This document shows, one piece after another, positions 8,417-16,703 of a DNA stretch of 64,000 nucleotides (within the stretch, counting starts at the first letter, position 1; each line of letters opens with the position of its first letter). The notes under the pieces were generated by a model, which saw only the letters and a list, made by a program, of their open reading frames with translations, made no database searches and was not told where the DNA came from. The position numbers and the translations under genes are program-made. Source of the DNA: an uncultured Acetobacteroides sp. (lineage in GTDB: Bacteria; Bacteroidota; Bacteroidia; Bacteroidales; ZOR0009); contig NZ_OY782755.1 of assembly GCF_963678165.1 (NCBI RefSeq), positions 1,922,001 through 1,986,000 on the forward strand. Direction: 5' to 3'.

Positions 8417-9280
8417 ATGAAAAGATTTTTAATCGTATTGGTTAGTATAGTATTACTAACGTCATGCTATATTCATGATGGGCAAGAAGACGTATCCGAT
8501 CCAATACCTGTTGGTCCATCAGTTAAAGGTGACAACTTAGCTATGGGCAATCCGTCTAATGCTTCTGCCAACGTAGTTAATGCCGATAACTACCTAATGG
8601 TAAAAGATCAGTATGTGCTTTCCTATAATGACTCTAAGCATACAGCCAATTGGGTGAGTTGGCATTTAAGTACGGCATGGATAGGTCCTGTCGATCGCCA
8701 AGATAATTTTAGGTCTGATGTTACGCTTCCTTCTTCTTGGGTCGCTGTTAAAGAGTACAGCTATAGCGGCTCGGGGTTTGACAGGGGGCACATTTGTCCT
8801 TCGGCTGATCGAACAACTTCTATTAGCTATAATTCGGCAACATTTTTAATGACCAACATGATGCCTCAAGCACCTGAAAACAATCAAAAGCCTTGGGCCG
8901 ATTTTGAAAATTATTGTCGCTATTTAGCAAAGAAGGGGTACGAACTTTACATTGTAGCGGGGCCTGCTGGTGTTGGTGGTGCTGGACGATATGGATACAA
9001 GGAAAAAATAGGTGATGAAGGTGTAGTTGTACCTAAGTATACATGGAAAGTTGTTATTGCTTTGCTTAATGGAGAAAATGATGTGGCAAGAGTCGATGCC
9101 AAAACACGAACAATAGCAATATGGATTCCCAACGATCAGACGGCTTCAAGTAAATCGTGGTATAACTACCGTGTGTCAATAGATGATATTGAGTCGCAGA
9201 CTGGCTTTGACTTCTTCTCAAACCTTCCAGATGAGGTTGAGAAGGTGATAGAGGCAAAAGTGGATAATACGCCTATTTAA
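8417..9280 (+). CDS. DNA/RNA non-specific endonuclease (NUC1/Serratia-type) lipoprotein
   Basis: The start is set at the ATG at 8417, because this places a lipoprotein signal at the N-terminus (MKRFLIVLVS, lipobox LLTSC with Cys 17); the ORF is open 24 bases further upstream. The 287-residue product carries the catalytic DRGH motif (residues 122-125, in FDRGHICPSADR) and the downstream TNMMPQ..ENN block with the metal-ligand asparagine, both hallmarks of the PF01223 nuclease family. These enzymes degrade DNA and RNA without sequence preference using one Mg ion. It is transcribed divergently from the endonuclease I/TonB operon and ends at a terminator, so it is a separate transcription unit of the same apparent locus. 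Confidence 0.92.
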   Translation: MKRFLIVLVSIVLLTSCYIHDGQEDVSDPIPVGPSVKGDNLAMGNPSNASANVVNADNYLMVKDQYVLSYNDSKHTANWVSWHLSTAWIGPVDRQDNFRSDVTLPSSWVAVKEYSYSGSGFDRGHICPSADRTTSISYNSATFLMTNMMPQAPENNQKPWADFENYCRYLAKKGYELYIVAGPAGVGGAGRYGYKEKIGDEGVVVPKYTWKVVIALLNGENDVARVDAKTRTIAIWIPNDQTASSKSWYNYRVSIDDIESQTGFDFFSNLPDEVEKVIEAKVDNTPI

Positions 9281-9316
9281 TGGGGTGATATATTTCCTAA
9301 TTGCTATAGTTGCATA

Positions 9317-9343
9317 ACGCTGGTCTTGTACCAGCGTTTTTTG
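9317..9343 (+). terminator. Terminator of the NUC1-type nuclease gene
   Basis: Perfect stem ACGCTGGT / ACCAGCGT with loop CTTGT, followed by TTTTTT on the plus strand, 37 bases past the stop codon. Confidence 0.85.
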
Positions 9344-9351
9344 TTGGGTCG

Positions 9352-10542
9352 CTAGATATACTCCACCTCCACCTCCTTCAGGAACTTTTGCTCTAGAAGA
9401 TCTTTAATCCGTTTGACAAGCGTACGCCTCATCTCGAGTTCAATCGGAAGTCTAGGGTCCTGGTTGGCTTCATTAATGCGGGTGCCCACCATAAAGGTTA
9501 TCTCGTCGCTGTCGAGGATTAGCTTTGCGAGTTCGTCGGCGGGACCATTGCTAAGCGGGGCTTTATCGTTGTACTTGTCGAGGAGAAGGAGTGTTTTGCT
9601 TAGGGTAAGTATTCCTTCGGTGATTAGGTCTACCCCTTGCATAGTAGAGGTGGGCGGCAACTCGTGGTCGGTTGAGTAGAGATTGTCGATAATGGGTTGG
9701 CGGAACTCGCGCGAAATAATGTTGGCCGTTGTTGCTCCGCAAATAGCCTTTTTGCCATCAAATTCCCTAATTCTACTAGCCAGCAGTCTGTCGTTCTCTG
9801 TATCGAAAGGGGGACCCGAGCAGATGAGCAGCTTTCGGGGCGTTCGGAAGTAGAGAACAACGCACGATGCATCATCTTTTAGCAGCCCATCGTCGTTCAC
9901 CGCTGCCATGTTTACCACCTTCGATGCCAGCTTTTGGGCCGAGATCAGCGGCTCTGCCCCAACAATCTTTCGAACAAACTCGATGGCATTTTTTATGCCC
10001 CAGCCCGTTGGGTAGTCGTCGGTGCCAATGCCGCTTTGGGTTATGCCATCCGACCAGAAAATAATTCGATCCTCCTTTTGTGGAGTAAAGTTGCAGGCGA
10101 GAATTTCCCGGTTGCATTTTCGGCGTTCGCCTTCGGGAACAATGCAGTGCCATTCCGCTTCGAAGATATCTTTTCCCCTTAGGATAAGGGTTTGAGGGTT
10201 GTCGTACTCGATGATGGATACCTCCTTGTTCAGGTCGGCATCGATTATGGTGAAGGTGGAGTAGCTGGTTTGGCGTTGGCTGCAAACGGGCAGCGTTTTC
10301 ATGATTATCTGGCCGATGGAGTTGGGGTTTTTGTGCTCCTCGGTAAGGCTTAGCGCCATGGTGGCGGTTAGCGTTCCCAGAATGTTGGCTTTTACGCCGT
10401 GCCCCATGCCGTCTGATAGCGCAACAATGGCCCGCTGCTTGCCTTCTGTTTTTTTTGATAAGAAAACATCACCGCAGATGCGCTCCTCGAAGTGTGTTTT
10501 TTGGCTGCAGGCTACTTCTATGGAAAAAGGAAGGTTGTTCAT
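9352..10542 (-). CDS. SpoIIE-type PP2C serine phosphatase linked to the sensory hydrogenase
   Basis: A 396-residue soluble protein. The N-terminal 240 residues form a PP2C/SpoIIE phosphatase domain with metal-binding acidic motifs GDVF (Asp 25), ALSDGMGHG (Asp 44), a later WSDGITQSG and DDASCVVLYF. The C-terminal 150 residues are unassigned, beginning with a KLLICSGPPFD segment. The gene is 12 bases downstream of the sensory [FeFe]-hydrogenase-like gene and on the same strand, so the two form an operon. Pairing of a PP2C phosphatase with a group C hydrogenase-like sensor is known from fermentative bacteria and suggests that H2 or redox state sensed by the partner is turned into dephosphorylation of an unknown target. 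That mechanism is inference. Confidence 0.85.
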   Translation of the reverse strand: MNNLPFSIEVACSQKTHFEERICGDVFLSKKTEGKQRAIVALSDGMGHGVKANILGTLTATMALSLTEEHKNPNSIGQIIMKTLPVCSQRQTSYSTFTIIDADLNKEVSIIEYDNPQTLILRGKDIFEAEWHCIVPEGERRKCNREILACNFTPQKEDRIIFWSDGITQSGIGTDDYPTGWGIKNAIEFVRKIVGAEPLISAQKLASKVVNMAAVNDDGLLKDDASCVVLYFRTPRKLLICSGPPFDTENDRLLASRIREFDGKKAICGATTANIISREFRQPIIDNLYSTDHELPPTSTMQGVDLITEGILTLSKTLLLLDKYNDKAPLSNGPADELAKLILDSDEITFMVGTRINEANQDPRLPIELEMRRTLVKRIKDLLEQKFLKEVEVEYI

Positions 10543-10554
10543 GTTGTTGCTAGT

Positions 10555-12420
10555 CTAGAGATCGTCTTCTTTGGGTGTTTGCTTAAAGGTTTTAATGATA
10601 GAGTTGAGCATCCGTTCCGATTCGGCTGCACCCTCGCCTAGCAGGAATCCAATCTTTTGGACGATGGAAAGGTTTTTGTCGATAACCTCCGTTATGCGTC
10701 GGATGATCTCCTCCTTTTGGATTTCGGGCATCATCAGGTCTCTAAAAATACCACCTACCAGCGTTCCTTTCGCCATGCTGAATATTTGAACATTGAGCAG
10801 GCGCTCCTTGTACTTGAAATCTTTATTAACGCTCTCGTTGGGATTTTGTGCAACAAGGTAAAATTGGTTGTAGATATCCTTTGGTAGAAGCGACTTGGTT
10901 TGCGCTCCAATAAGCCCAGGCACAACCTCGTTGATTTGCATGGCATCTTCGCCAAGTAGCTCAACGAAACTTTCGTTGGAGTAGGTAACCTTTAGGGTTT
11001 TATCAGCAAAAACAACCCCGAAAGGTAGTTTTCTGATGGTGGCGTAAAGGCTATCTTGTGCCTCCTGCGCTACCACACGGGCCTGGTTGGCCTGCGCTTC
11101 CGACTCTACAAGGGCCTCTTTGGTTTTGTTGTACTTCTCGGTTTCCTGCTTGAGCAGATGGCGCTGCTTGGCAATTGTCTTTTTATTGTTCAGCAGACAG
11201 ATGTCGGGAGTGGCAAGCCCGCAGTAGCTGGCAATGGCCATTTCCTTGCACGAGTTGAATCCGCATGCCTTACAGTCGAGGTCTGGGTTCTTTAGATCCC
11301 TGTTGATCTCCTTGTATATCTCCTCTGCAGTATTTTCAGGAATGTTATCTATGCGCTGGTTGTCTTCCTTAAACGTGGTGTTAAGCGAGATATAGCGGAA
11401 CTTCTTTAGGTTTTCCGCCCATTTGTCCCTTTCGAGCGACTCAATCCTTTTGCGGGCGAACTTGATAACGTCCGATCGTCGTACTTGGTAGTTTTTCTTC
11501 TTGGTGGTTCCGGGCCCCATTAGGCAGCCGTGGCACATGAAGCAGCTGAAGTGGCTTTTTATGTTGTCGATGTTTCTCCCAAACGAGTCGAGCATGCTGG
11601 TGAGGTTGTTGCTTCCCGAAACGGAGCTCATCTCGCCGGTGAGCAGCTCCTGCGAGATATGAGCGGCCTCTAAAAATCCTGTTCTGATGGGGTAGAGCTC
11701 GCCTTCTGCACCGTAGGGTGGATCGAATTCGGAGAATTCCAGCGAGGTTTCCTTGATGTTTTGCTCCTCGAATATCTCGCGCAGTTCCCTAAAGGTAAGC
11801 ACGGCATCGATTAGCCCTGGATAGCGCTTGGCCTCATTCTTACTCTCGACGCAGGGGCCTATGTAGACAATTTTGATGCAATCCCAGTGGAGGTGCTTTA
11901 CTATTTTTGCCGAAGCAACCATGGGCGAGACGATGGGGGCAAGGTTGGGAACCAGCTCGGGGTAGTACTTCTCGATTAGCGATACCATCGAGGGGCAAAG
12001 CGAGGTGATGAAGTATTTGCCGTTAAACTCCTTCAGCAGGTTGTTGTACTCTCTGGCAACCATATCTACCCCAAACGAAACTTCGTAAACGTTGGTAAAG
12101 CCTACCGCGCGAAGCATCTGCGAAAACTTTCGGTAGTCGGTAATGTCGGGGAACTCAGCCGAAATGGAGGGCTCGCATAGCGCAGCAACAAGTCCTCCCG
12201 ATTCGATGAGCGAGAGGCATTCCTCTATCGACTTGCGGTAGCTGATGGCATCTACGGGGCATACCTCTTCGCATAACCCGCAGCCAATGCAGCGTTCCTT
12301 CACAATCTGTAGGTTTTCGCTGTTCTGTCCAACGTCAATAGCCTTTACCGGACATTCCCTTATGCATGCGTAGCAGGTTACGCACTTCTCCGTATCTATG
12401 GTGTAGAGCTGGTTTTCCAT
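10555..12420 (-). CDS. Sensory [FeFe]-hydrogenase-like protein with PAS domain (group C type)
   Basis: A 621-residue protein. Residues 13-23 and 44-54 are two ferredoxin-type [4Fe-4S] motifs (CxxCxxCxxxC). The H-cluster domain follows: motif 1 TSLCPSM (139-145), motif 2 IGPCVESKNEA (187-197), motif 3 CFMCHGC (293-299). A further CKACGFNSC motif (383-391, plus Cys 400) binds another [4Fe-4S]. A coiled linker leads to a PAS domain (about 455-560). Catalytic enzymes have TSCCPxW at motif 1; here the cysteine thought to relay protons is Leu 141 and the tryptophan is Met, while cluster-ligand cysteines remain. This fits a sensor rather than a turnover enzyme. It is divergent from rex and operonic with the phosphatase. 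Confidence 0.9.
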   Translation of the reverse strand: MENQLYTIDTEKCVTCYACIRECPVKAIDVGQNSENLQIVKERCIGCGLCEEVCPVDAISYRKSIEECLSLIESGGLVAALCEPSISAEFPDITDYRKFSQMLRAVGFTNVYEVSFGVDMVAREYNNLLKEFNGKYFITSLCPSMVSLIEKYYPELVPNLAPIVSPMVASAKIVKHLHWDCIKIVYIGPCVESKNEAKRYPGLIDAVLTFRELREIFEEQNIKETSLEFSEFDPPYGAEGELYPIRTGFLEAAHISQELLTGEMSSVSGSNNLTSMLDSFGRNIDNIKSHFSCFMCHGCLMGPGTTKKKNYQVRRSDVIKFARKRIESLERDKWAENLKKFRYISLNTTFKEDNQRIDNIPENTAEEIYKEINRDLKNPDLDCKACGFNSCKEMAIASYCGLATPDICLLNNKKTIAKQRHLLKQETEKYNKTKEALVESEAQANQARVVAQEAQDSLYATIRKLPFGVVFADKTLKVTYSNESFVELLGEDAMQINEVVPGLIGAQTKSLLPKDIYNQFYLVAQNPNESVNKDFKYKERLLNVQIFSMAKGTLVGGIFRDLMMPEIQKEEIIRRITEVIDKNLSIVQKIGFLLGEGAAESERMLNSIIKTFKQTPKEDDL

Positions 12421-12627
12421 TCTCTTCGTATTTTGTATGGCGATTGCCTACCCACGCAGATTTCGTATTTTTCTGTTTAACATTGTGAATGCTACAACAT
12501 GATTGTCGAAATTTTCATATCTTGCGTCCCTCTTCAAAGTAAGCTAATGTCCTATTGTATTATGTTGTTGGACTAGCTTTTGTTCGATTGTGTTGGACCT
12601 TTTTATCGCTCTATATAAAGTAGATTT

Positions 12628-13260
12628 ATGAAGTTGCCGGAAAAAACCATTGAAAGGCTTAGTGAATACCGAAGGACACTCTTTGATTGCCTCTCTAATG
12701 GCAAAACGCATATTTATTCGCATGAATTGGCCAACTTGCATAGCAATACTGCCGTTCAGGTTCGTCGCGATTTGATGCTGATTGGCTTTTCGAGCATGAC
12801 AAAGAAAGGTTACGATGTAAAGGAACTCATCGATCTTATCTCTAAAATCCTTGACAGCAAGGATGGGCAAAACGTTGCAGTACTAGGGATGGGAAACTTG
12901 GGAAAGGCTATAACCACCTACTTTAATGGTAAGCGATCGAAGCTTAACATTAAGGCGACCTTCGATGTTGATCCGGCGAAAATTGGAACCCTTCAGTCTG
13001 GGGTTATGTGCTACAGCATCGACGATTTTGAGGAGATTGTTAAGCGGGAGAACATTACCATTGCGGTGGTTACCGCATCGCCCAATGCGGCACCGCTGCT
13101 TGCTCCGATAATTGAGAAGGCAGGCATAAAGGGTGTTTTGAGCTTTACGTCAACGCCTATCAGCTTTTCCGATAATATCTATCACGAGGCATACGATATG
13201 ATTACCTCGCTGGAGAAGGTTGCCTACTTCGTAAAGGAACGATCGCTAAAAAGGAAGTAG
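12628..13260 (+). CDS. rex: Redox-sensing transcriptional repressor Rex
   Basis: A 210-residue protein of normal Rex length. Residues 1-75 are a winged helix with the Rex signature (LPEKTIERLSEYRR, then SNTAVQVRRDLMLIG). Residues 84-200 are a Rossmann domain with VLGMGNLGKAI binding NAD(H). Rex represses fermentation and hydrogenase genes when NADH/NAD is low and leaves DNA when NADH rises. Its place between the sensory hydrogenase operon and the hydrogenase maturation genes makes them likely targets. I saw no convincing TTGTGAAnnnnTTCACAA operator in the 207-base upstream gap. Confidence 0.95.
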   Translation: MKLPEKTIERLSEYRRTLFDCLSNGKTHIYSHELANLHSNTAVQVRRDLMLIGFSSMTKKGYDVKELIDLISKILDSKDGQNVAVLGMGNLGKAITTYFNGKRSKLNIKATFDVDPAKIGTLQSGVMCYSIDDFEEIVKRENITIAVVTASPNAAPLLAPIIEKAGIKGVLSFTSTPISFSDNIYHEAYDMITSLEKVAYFVKERSLKRK

Positions 13261-13379
13261 CGCTGGGCTAATCCTTTTACGCTTATATACGGTCACACAG
13301 CTGTGGCAAGATCTGAAGGGCTGGAGTTTCTGGTTCGAGGATCATCAAAACATCGAAGTCTAATCCAAAGGTATTGCTA

Positions 13380-13640
13380 ATGGAGAAGAGAATTGGGGCA
13401 GCACTCATTGTTGTCGAGGATCGTGGAGCTGTAGAGCAGCTCAACGCCATTATTTCTAAGCATTCCCACATCATTCTGGGTCGTCAGGGGCTTCCCCTTA
13501 GCGGCCGATCTATCAGCGTTATCTCGCTGGTGCTCGAGGGCACTACCGACGAGATTGGTGCGTTTACTGGCCCTGTAGGCAGGTTGCCTGGGGTTACCAT
13601 CAAGTCAATTCTCGTTCCTTCGCTGCCAAAATCAAGCTAA
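13380..13640 (+). CDS. Small ACT-like regulator of the iron-only hydrogenase system (TM1266 type)
   Basis: An 86-residue protein. The ATG at 13380 is preferred over the TTG six bases upstream. The sequence MEKRIGAALIVVEDRGAVEQ followed by a LNAIIS..HIILGRQGLP segment and SVISLVLEGTTDEIGAFTGPVGRL matches the small NikR-C/ACT-like family annotated as an iron-only hydrogenase system putative regulator (prototype TM1266 of Thermotoga maritima). It lacks a DNA-binding domain, so its mode of action is unknown. It precedes hydG by 29 bases and follows rex by 119 bases, and probably shares a transcript with hydG. Confidence 0.85.
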   Translation: MEKRIGAALIVVEDRGAVEQLNAIISKHSHIILGRQGLPLSGRSISVISLVLEGTTDEIGAFTGPVGRLPGVTIKSILVPSLPKSS

Positions 13641-13669
13641 ACCTTAGTCTAAAACCAACATAAAAAGAG

Positions 13670-15100
13670 ATGAAATTTAACCCCGAGCAATACCGTATTG
13701 CCGACGAAAAATCGAGACCTTTTATTGATCCCGACGAAATTTGGAACTTCATAAACAGCGCTGAGCCAACTCCCGAAAAGGTTCGCGCCATTATTCAGAA
13801 ATCGCTGAACAAGCAGCGCCTGTCGCTTGCCGATACCGCTGTGCTTGTTCAAACCACCGATCCGGTGCTGGTTGAGGAGATCAAGGAGGGCGCCCGCGAG
13901 CTTAAGCGCCGCGTTTACGGCAACCGTATGGTGCTTTTTGCGCCTCTTTACCTGGGTAACCTTTGCCAGAACAACTGCCAGTACTGCGGATTCCGCTCGA
14001 CCAACACGGAGCAGACGCGCGTTACGCTTACCCAGGAGCAGATTGTGAAGGAGGTGGAGGCGCTCGAAAGCGTAGGGCAGAAGCGCCTGGTGCTTTCGCT
14101 TGGCGAGCATAAGAGCTACGATGCCGAGTTCTTGGCCCAGTGCGTGCGCACCGTTTACTCGGTGAAGAAGGGCAACGGCGAGATTCGCCGCGTTAACCTG
14201 AACGCCGCTCCGCTCGACCACGCGGGCTTTAAGCTGGTTCACGAGGCAGGCATTGGCACCTTCCAGATATTCCAGGAGACCTACCATCCCGAAACCTACA
14301 AGACCTACCACCTGTCGGGGCCTAAGCGCGACTTCGACTGGCGCCTAACGGCCTTCGACCGGGCGCAGGATGTGGGCTTGGACGATAACGGCTTCGGCGT
14401 GCTCTTCGGGCTCTACGACTGGCGCTACGAGGTGCTGGCGCTTATCCGCCACACCAACCACCTCGAGGCTTGCTACAACGTGGGCCCTCACACCATCTCG
14501 TTCCCCCGCATTAAGGATGCCTCGGCGGTAAATGTGTCGCCTGAGTTTATGGTGGGCGACGACGACTTTGTGAAGCTGATCGCCATCCTTCGCTTGGCCG
14601 TTCCCTACACTGGCCTAATCCTAACGGCGCGCGAGCCATCGTCCATCCGCAAGGCGGCTCTAGAGTTTGGCGTGTCGCAGCTCGACGGGGGCACGAAGCT
14701 CGAGATTGGCAGCTACGCCGAGGAGGAGCATCCCGACAACCAAGACCTCAAGCGCGAGCAGTTTAAGATTAACGACGACCGTAGCCTCGCCGAGGTGGTC
14801 GACGATCTGCTCGACAACAAGTATATCCCCTCGTTCTGCACCGCCTGCTACCGTAGGGGTAGGACAGGGGAGCACTTCATGGAGTTTTCGGTTCCGGGCT
14901 TCATCAAGCGGTTCTGTACGCCCAACGCGGTGCTTACGCTGGCCGAGTACATCGTCGATTACGCCTCGCCCTCTACGGCCGAAAAGGGGTGGAGGCTCAT
15001 TGACGAGACCATCGCCGAGCTCGAAGGCGACAAGTTCAAGGACGAGCTGGTGTCCCGTCTCGAAAAGATAAAGCAGGGCGAACGCGACCTGTACTTCTAG
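13670..15100 (+). CDS. hydG: [FeFe]-hydrogenase H-cluster maturase HydG
   Basis: A 476-residue radical SAM enzyme that cleaves tyrosine to give the CO and CN ligands of the H-cluster. The radical SAM cluster cysteines are 99, 103 and 106 (LCQNNCQYCGFRS). The C-terminal auxiliary cluster motif is intact (Cys 390, Cys 393, Cys 416, in CTACYRRGRTGEHFMEF), which distinguishes HydG from ThiH. Length is normal. It follows the small regulator by 29 bases and is convergent with hydE. The coding sequence is markedly richer in G and C at third positions than, for example, dnaA in this window, which may reflect high expression. Confidence 0.97.
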   Translation: MKFNPEQYRIADEKSRPFIDPDEIWNFINSAEPTPEKVRAIIQKSLNKQRLSLADTAVLVQTTDPVLVEEIKEGARELKRRVYGNRMVLFAPLYLGNLCQNNCQYCGFRSTNTEQTRVTLTQEQIVKEVEALESVGQKRLVLSLGEHKSYDAEFLAQCVRTVYSVKKGNGEIRRVNLNAAPLDHAGFKLVHEAGIGTFQIFQETYHPETYKTYHLSGPKRDFDWRLTAFDRAQDVGLDDNGFGVLFGLYDWRYEVLALIRHTNHLEACYNVGPHTISFPRIKDASAVNVSPEFMVGDDDFVKLIAILRLAVPYTGLILTAREPSSIRKAALEFGVSQLDGGTKLEIGSYAEEEHPDNQDLKREQFKINDDRSLAEVVDDLLDNKYIPSFCTACYRRGRTGEHFMEFSVPGFIKRFCTPNAVLTLAEYIVDYASPSTAEKGWRLIDETIAELEGDKFKDELVSRLEKIKQGERDLYF

Positions 15101-15104
15101 CATA

Positions 15105-15137
15105 AAGGGCTGCTTCCAAAACGGAGCAGCCCTTTTC
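15105..15137 (+). terminator. Terminator of hydG
   Basis: Stem AAGGGCTGC / GCAGCCCTT extended by an inner TCC/GGA pair around the loop AAAAC, followed by TTTTCCTT, directly after the hydG stop. Confidence 0.8.
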
Positions 15138-15222
15138 CTTCGAGTACCTTATAATATGTTGTAATGACGATAGGTGAAGCCGCTAACCTTAGAAAGGGGC
15201 TCCCTACTAGGCTTTTTTCTTT

Positions 15223-15458
15223 TGCTGGATTGCCTAAGAGTAAAACCCCATTCCGGTTTTTGCACTCTAGCGGTCTTGGAGGCAAAAACCATTCCGAGTT
15301 TTATACTCTAGCAGGATTGGGAGCAAAACTCTGTTCCAATTTTTGCACTCTAGCGGGCTCGGATGCAAAACCTCATTCCGGTTTTTGTTCTCTAGGCAAT
15401 TCGGAAGCAAAACCCTACTCCGGGTTGGGTATTCTAGCCGACTAGAGTGTAAAACTCC
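15223..15458. repeat. Intergenic 42-bp-period repeat array (array B)
   Basis: About six units, five of which start with CTCTAG-like bases at 15265, 15306, 15348, 15390 and 15432, giving spacings of 41, 42, 42 and 42. Consensus in pieces: CTCTAGCGGnnTnGGnnGC, then AAAACCnCnnTCCGGTTTTT. Most units can pair AAAACC with GGTTTT across a 5-8 base loop, so each is a small hairpin flanked by A and T runs. It lies between the convergent 3' ends of hydG and hydE. Array D at 37313-37600 has the same consensus and orientation. Confidence 0.85.
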
Positions 15459-15480
15459 GCTCGGGGTTTTCTCCCCGAGC
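15459..15480 (-). terminator. Hairpin at the 3' side of hydE
   Basis: Perfect stem GCTCGGGG / CCCCGAGC with a six-base loop, 29 bases past the hydE stop on the minus strand; it forms the last, altered unit of array B. The following T run on the minus strand is short (GTTTT), so termination strength is uncertain. Confidence 0.5.
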
Positions 15481-15509
15481 GTTATAAAGAGGAAGGATCG
15501 CCGATACGG

Positions 15510-16592
15510 CTACTTCTGCTTCCTGCCGAAGTGCTGCGAGTCGCCCCAGGCATCGTAGCCAATCTCATCGCCGGTTAGGGTGATGCGCGCATCGAGGCAT
15601 CCGGTGCACTCCTCGGCCGACTCGTCGGTGCAGGGCTTGTTCTCGTACAGCTTGTAGCTGTCGCGGTACACCCCTGGGGTGATGTTGGGCATGATGATAT
15701 TGGCGCCCACCTTAATGGCCTTTTCCCTTCCGATTTTATCGATGGCCTGCAGCGCGGTGGCTGCGGCAATGTTGATGTCCTTCATGTACACGCGTAGGGT
15801 GGCTATCATCCTAAGTGCAAGGTCGAATCTGTCCTGCAGCGGCATCAGGCAGTCTTTCTCCTCAAAAAGTGGTGTTTGGTGATGCTCGATGTAGGGCCCC
15901 ATGCCGCACATGTCGATGTCGATCTGCTTAAAGAACATCAGGTCGCGCGCCAGATCCTCGAGGGTTTGGTGGGGGAGGCCAATCATCACCCCGGTTCCCA
16001 CCTGGAAGCCCACCTTCTTGAGCAGGCGCAGCGCCTCCAGCCGATCCTCGTACACGTGGTTTTCGTCGTTGGGGTGTATCCTGTTGTAAAGGCTTTTGGT
16101 TGACGATTCGATGCGCAGCAGGTAGCGGTGCGCGCCGGCATCGAACCAGCGCTGGTAGGTATCCTCGCTCTGCTCGCCCAGCGATAGGGTGATGCCCAGC
16201 TTGCCGTCCGATAGCGCCTTGATTTCGCGGAGCAGATTCTCGATTCGTTGGGTAAATGCGGGCGAGGTGATTTCGCCTCCCTGGATTACGATCGATCCGT
16301 ATCGGTTTTCGAGGGCAAACCTCGCAGCGGCAACAATCTGCTCGTCGGAGAGCGTGTAGCGCTCAACCTCCTTGTTGTCGAGCCGGATTCCGCAGTACAG
16401 GCAGTTCTTGCGGCATACGTTCGAGAACTCGATGAGCCCCCTTAGGTAAACCACGTTGCCAACGTGCTCGGCTTTGGTTCGGGCGGCCGCCTCGAACAGC
16501 GCCTTACGGTCGTCGCCGGTAGCGGCGAGCAGCGCCACAAGATCGTCGAACTCGAGCGTCTGCTTTGCCAGTATGTCGTGTATGCTTGCCAT
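15510..16592 (-). CDS. hydE: [FeFe]-hydrogenase H-cluster maturase HydE
   Basis: A 360-residue radical SAM protein. The cluster motif is CRKNCLYCG (Cys 60, 64, 67), preceded by VVYLRGLIEFSN and followed by a LDNKEVERY segment. Later conserved blocks are GEITSPAF, TLSLGEQSEDTY, GTGVMIGLPHQTLEDLARDL and PNITPGVYRDSYKLY. HydE acts with HydG and the HydF scaffold to build the dithiomethylamine-bridged diiron unit of the hydrogenase. It resembles BioB/PylB in fold but the blocks above are HydE-specific. HydE is convergent with HydG and transcribed alone; HydF is not in this window. Confidence 0.95.
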   Translation of the reverse strand: MASIHDILAKQTLEFDDLVALLAATGDDRKALFEAAARTKAEHVGNVVYLRGLIEFSNVCRKNCLYCGIRLDNKEVERYTLSDEQIVAAARFALENRYGSIVIQGGEITSPAFTQRIENLLREIKALSDGKLGITLSLGEQSEDTYQRWFDAGAHRYLLRIESSTKSLYNRIHPNDENHVYEDRLEALRLLKKVGFQVGTGVMIGLPHQTLEDLARDLMFFKQIDIDMCGMGPYIEHHQTPLFEEKDCLMPLQDRFDLALRMIATLRVYMKDINIAAATALQAIDKIGREKAIKVGANIIMPNITPGVYRDSYKLYENKPCTDESAEECTGCLDARITLTGDEIGYDAWGDSQHFGRKQK

Positions 16593-16611
16593 CAGGTATA
16601 GGTTTTGGGTG

Positions 16612-16619
16612 CAAATATA
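16612..16619 (-). promoter_or_regulatory. hydE: Likely -7 box of the hydE promoter
   Basis: TATATTTG on the minus strand matches the Bacteroidota -7 consensus TAnnTTTG, 20 bases before the hydE start codon. A clear TTG at -33 is not present, only TTTTCG. Confidence 0.45.
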
Positions 16620-16658
16620 GCCTTCTAATTTATTCGTATAGCTTTTGCGAAAAAAGAA

Positions 16659-16682
16659 AAGCCCCGCGTTTGGCGGGGCTTC
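16659..16682 (-). terminator. Terminator of the lptD-ridA transcript
   Basis: Stem AAGCCCCGC / GCGGGGCTT with a TTTG-type loop; on the minus strand it is followed by TTTTCTTTTTT. It lies 22 bases past the ridA stop. Confidence 0.85.
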
Positions 16683-16703
16683 CGTATTGGGGTTGATGAT
16701 GGG

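Noticed and set aside
12483..12497. Possible Rex operator TTGTGAATGCTACAA upstream of rex
   Set aside because: Only the outer TTGT/ACAA arms match and the spacing is three bases shorter than known Rex sites.
13649..14311. 220-codon minus-strand ORF opposite hydG
   Set aside because: Shadow of the GC-rich hydG codons; hydG itself has unmistakable motifs.
15164..15558. Plus-strand ORFs with 14-residue repeats over array B
   Set aside because: Two different frames are open in the same stretch, which is expected from the period and not from a coding constraint.
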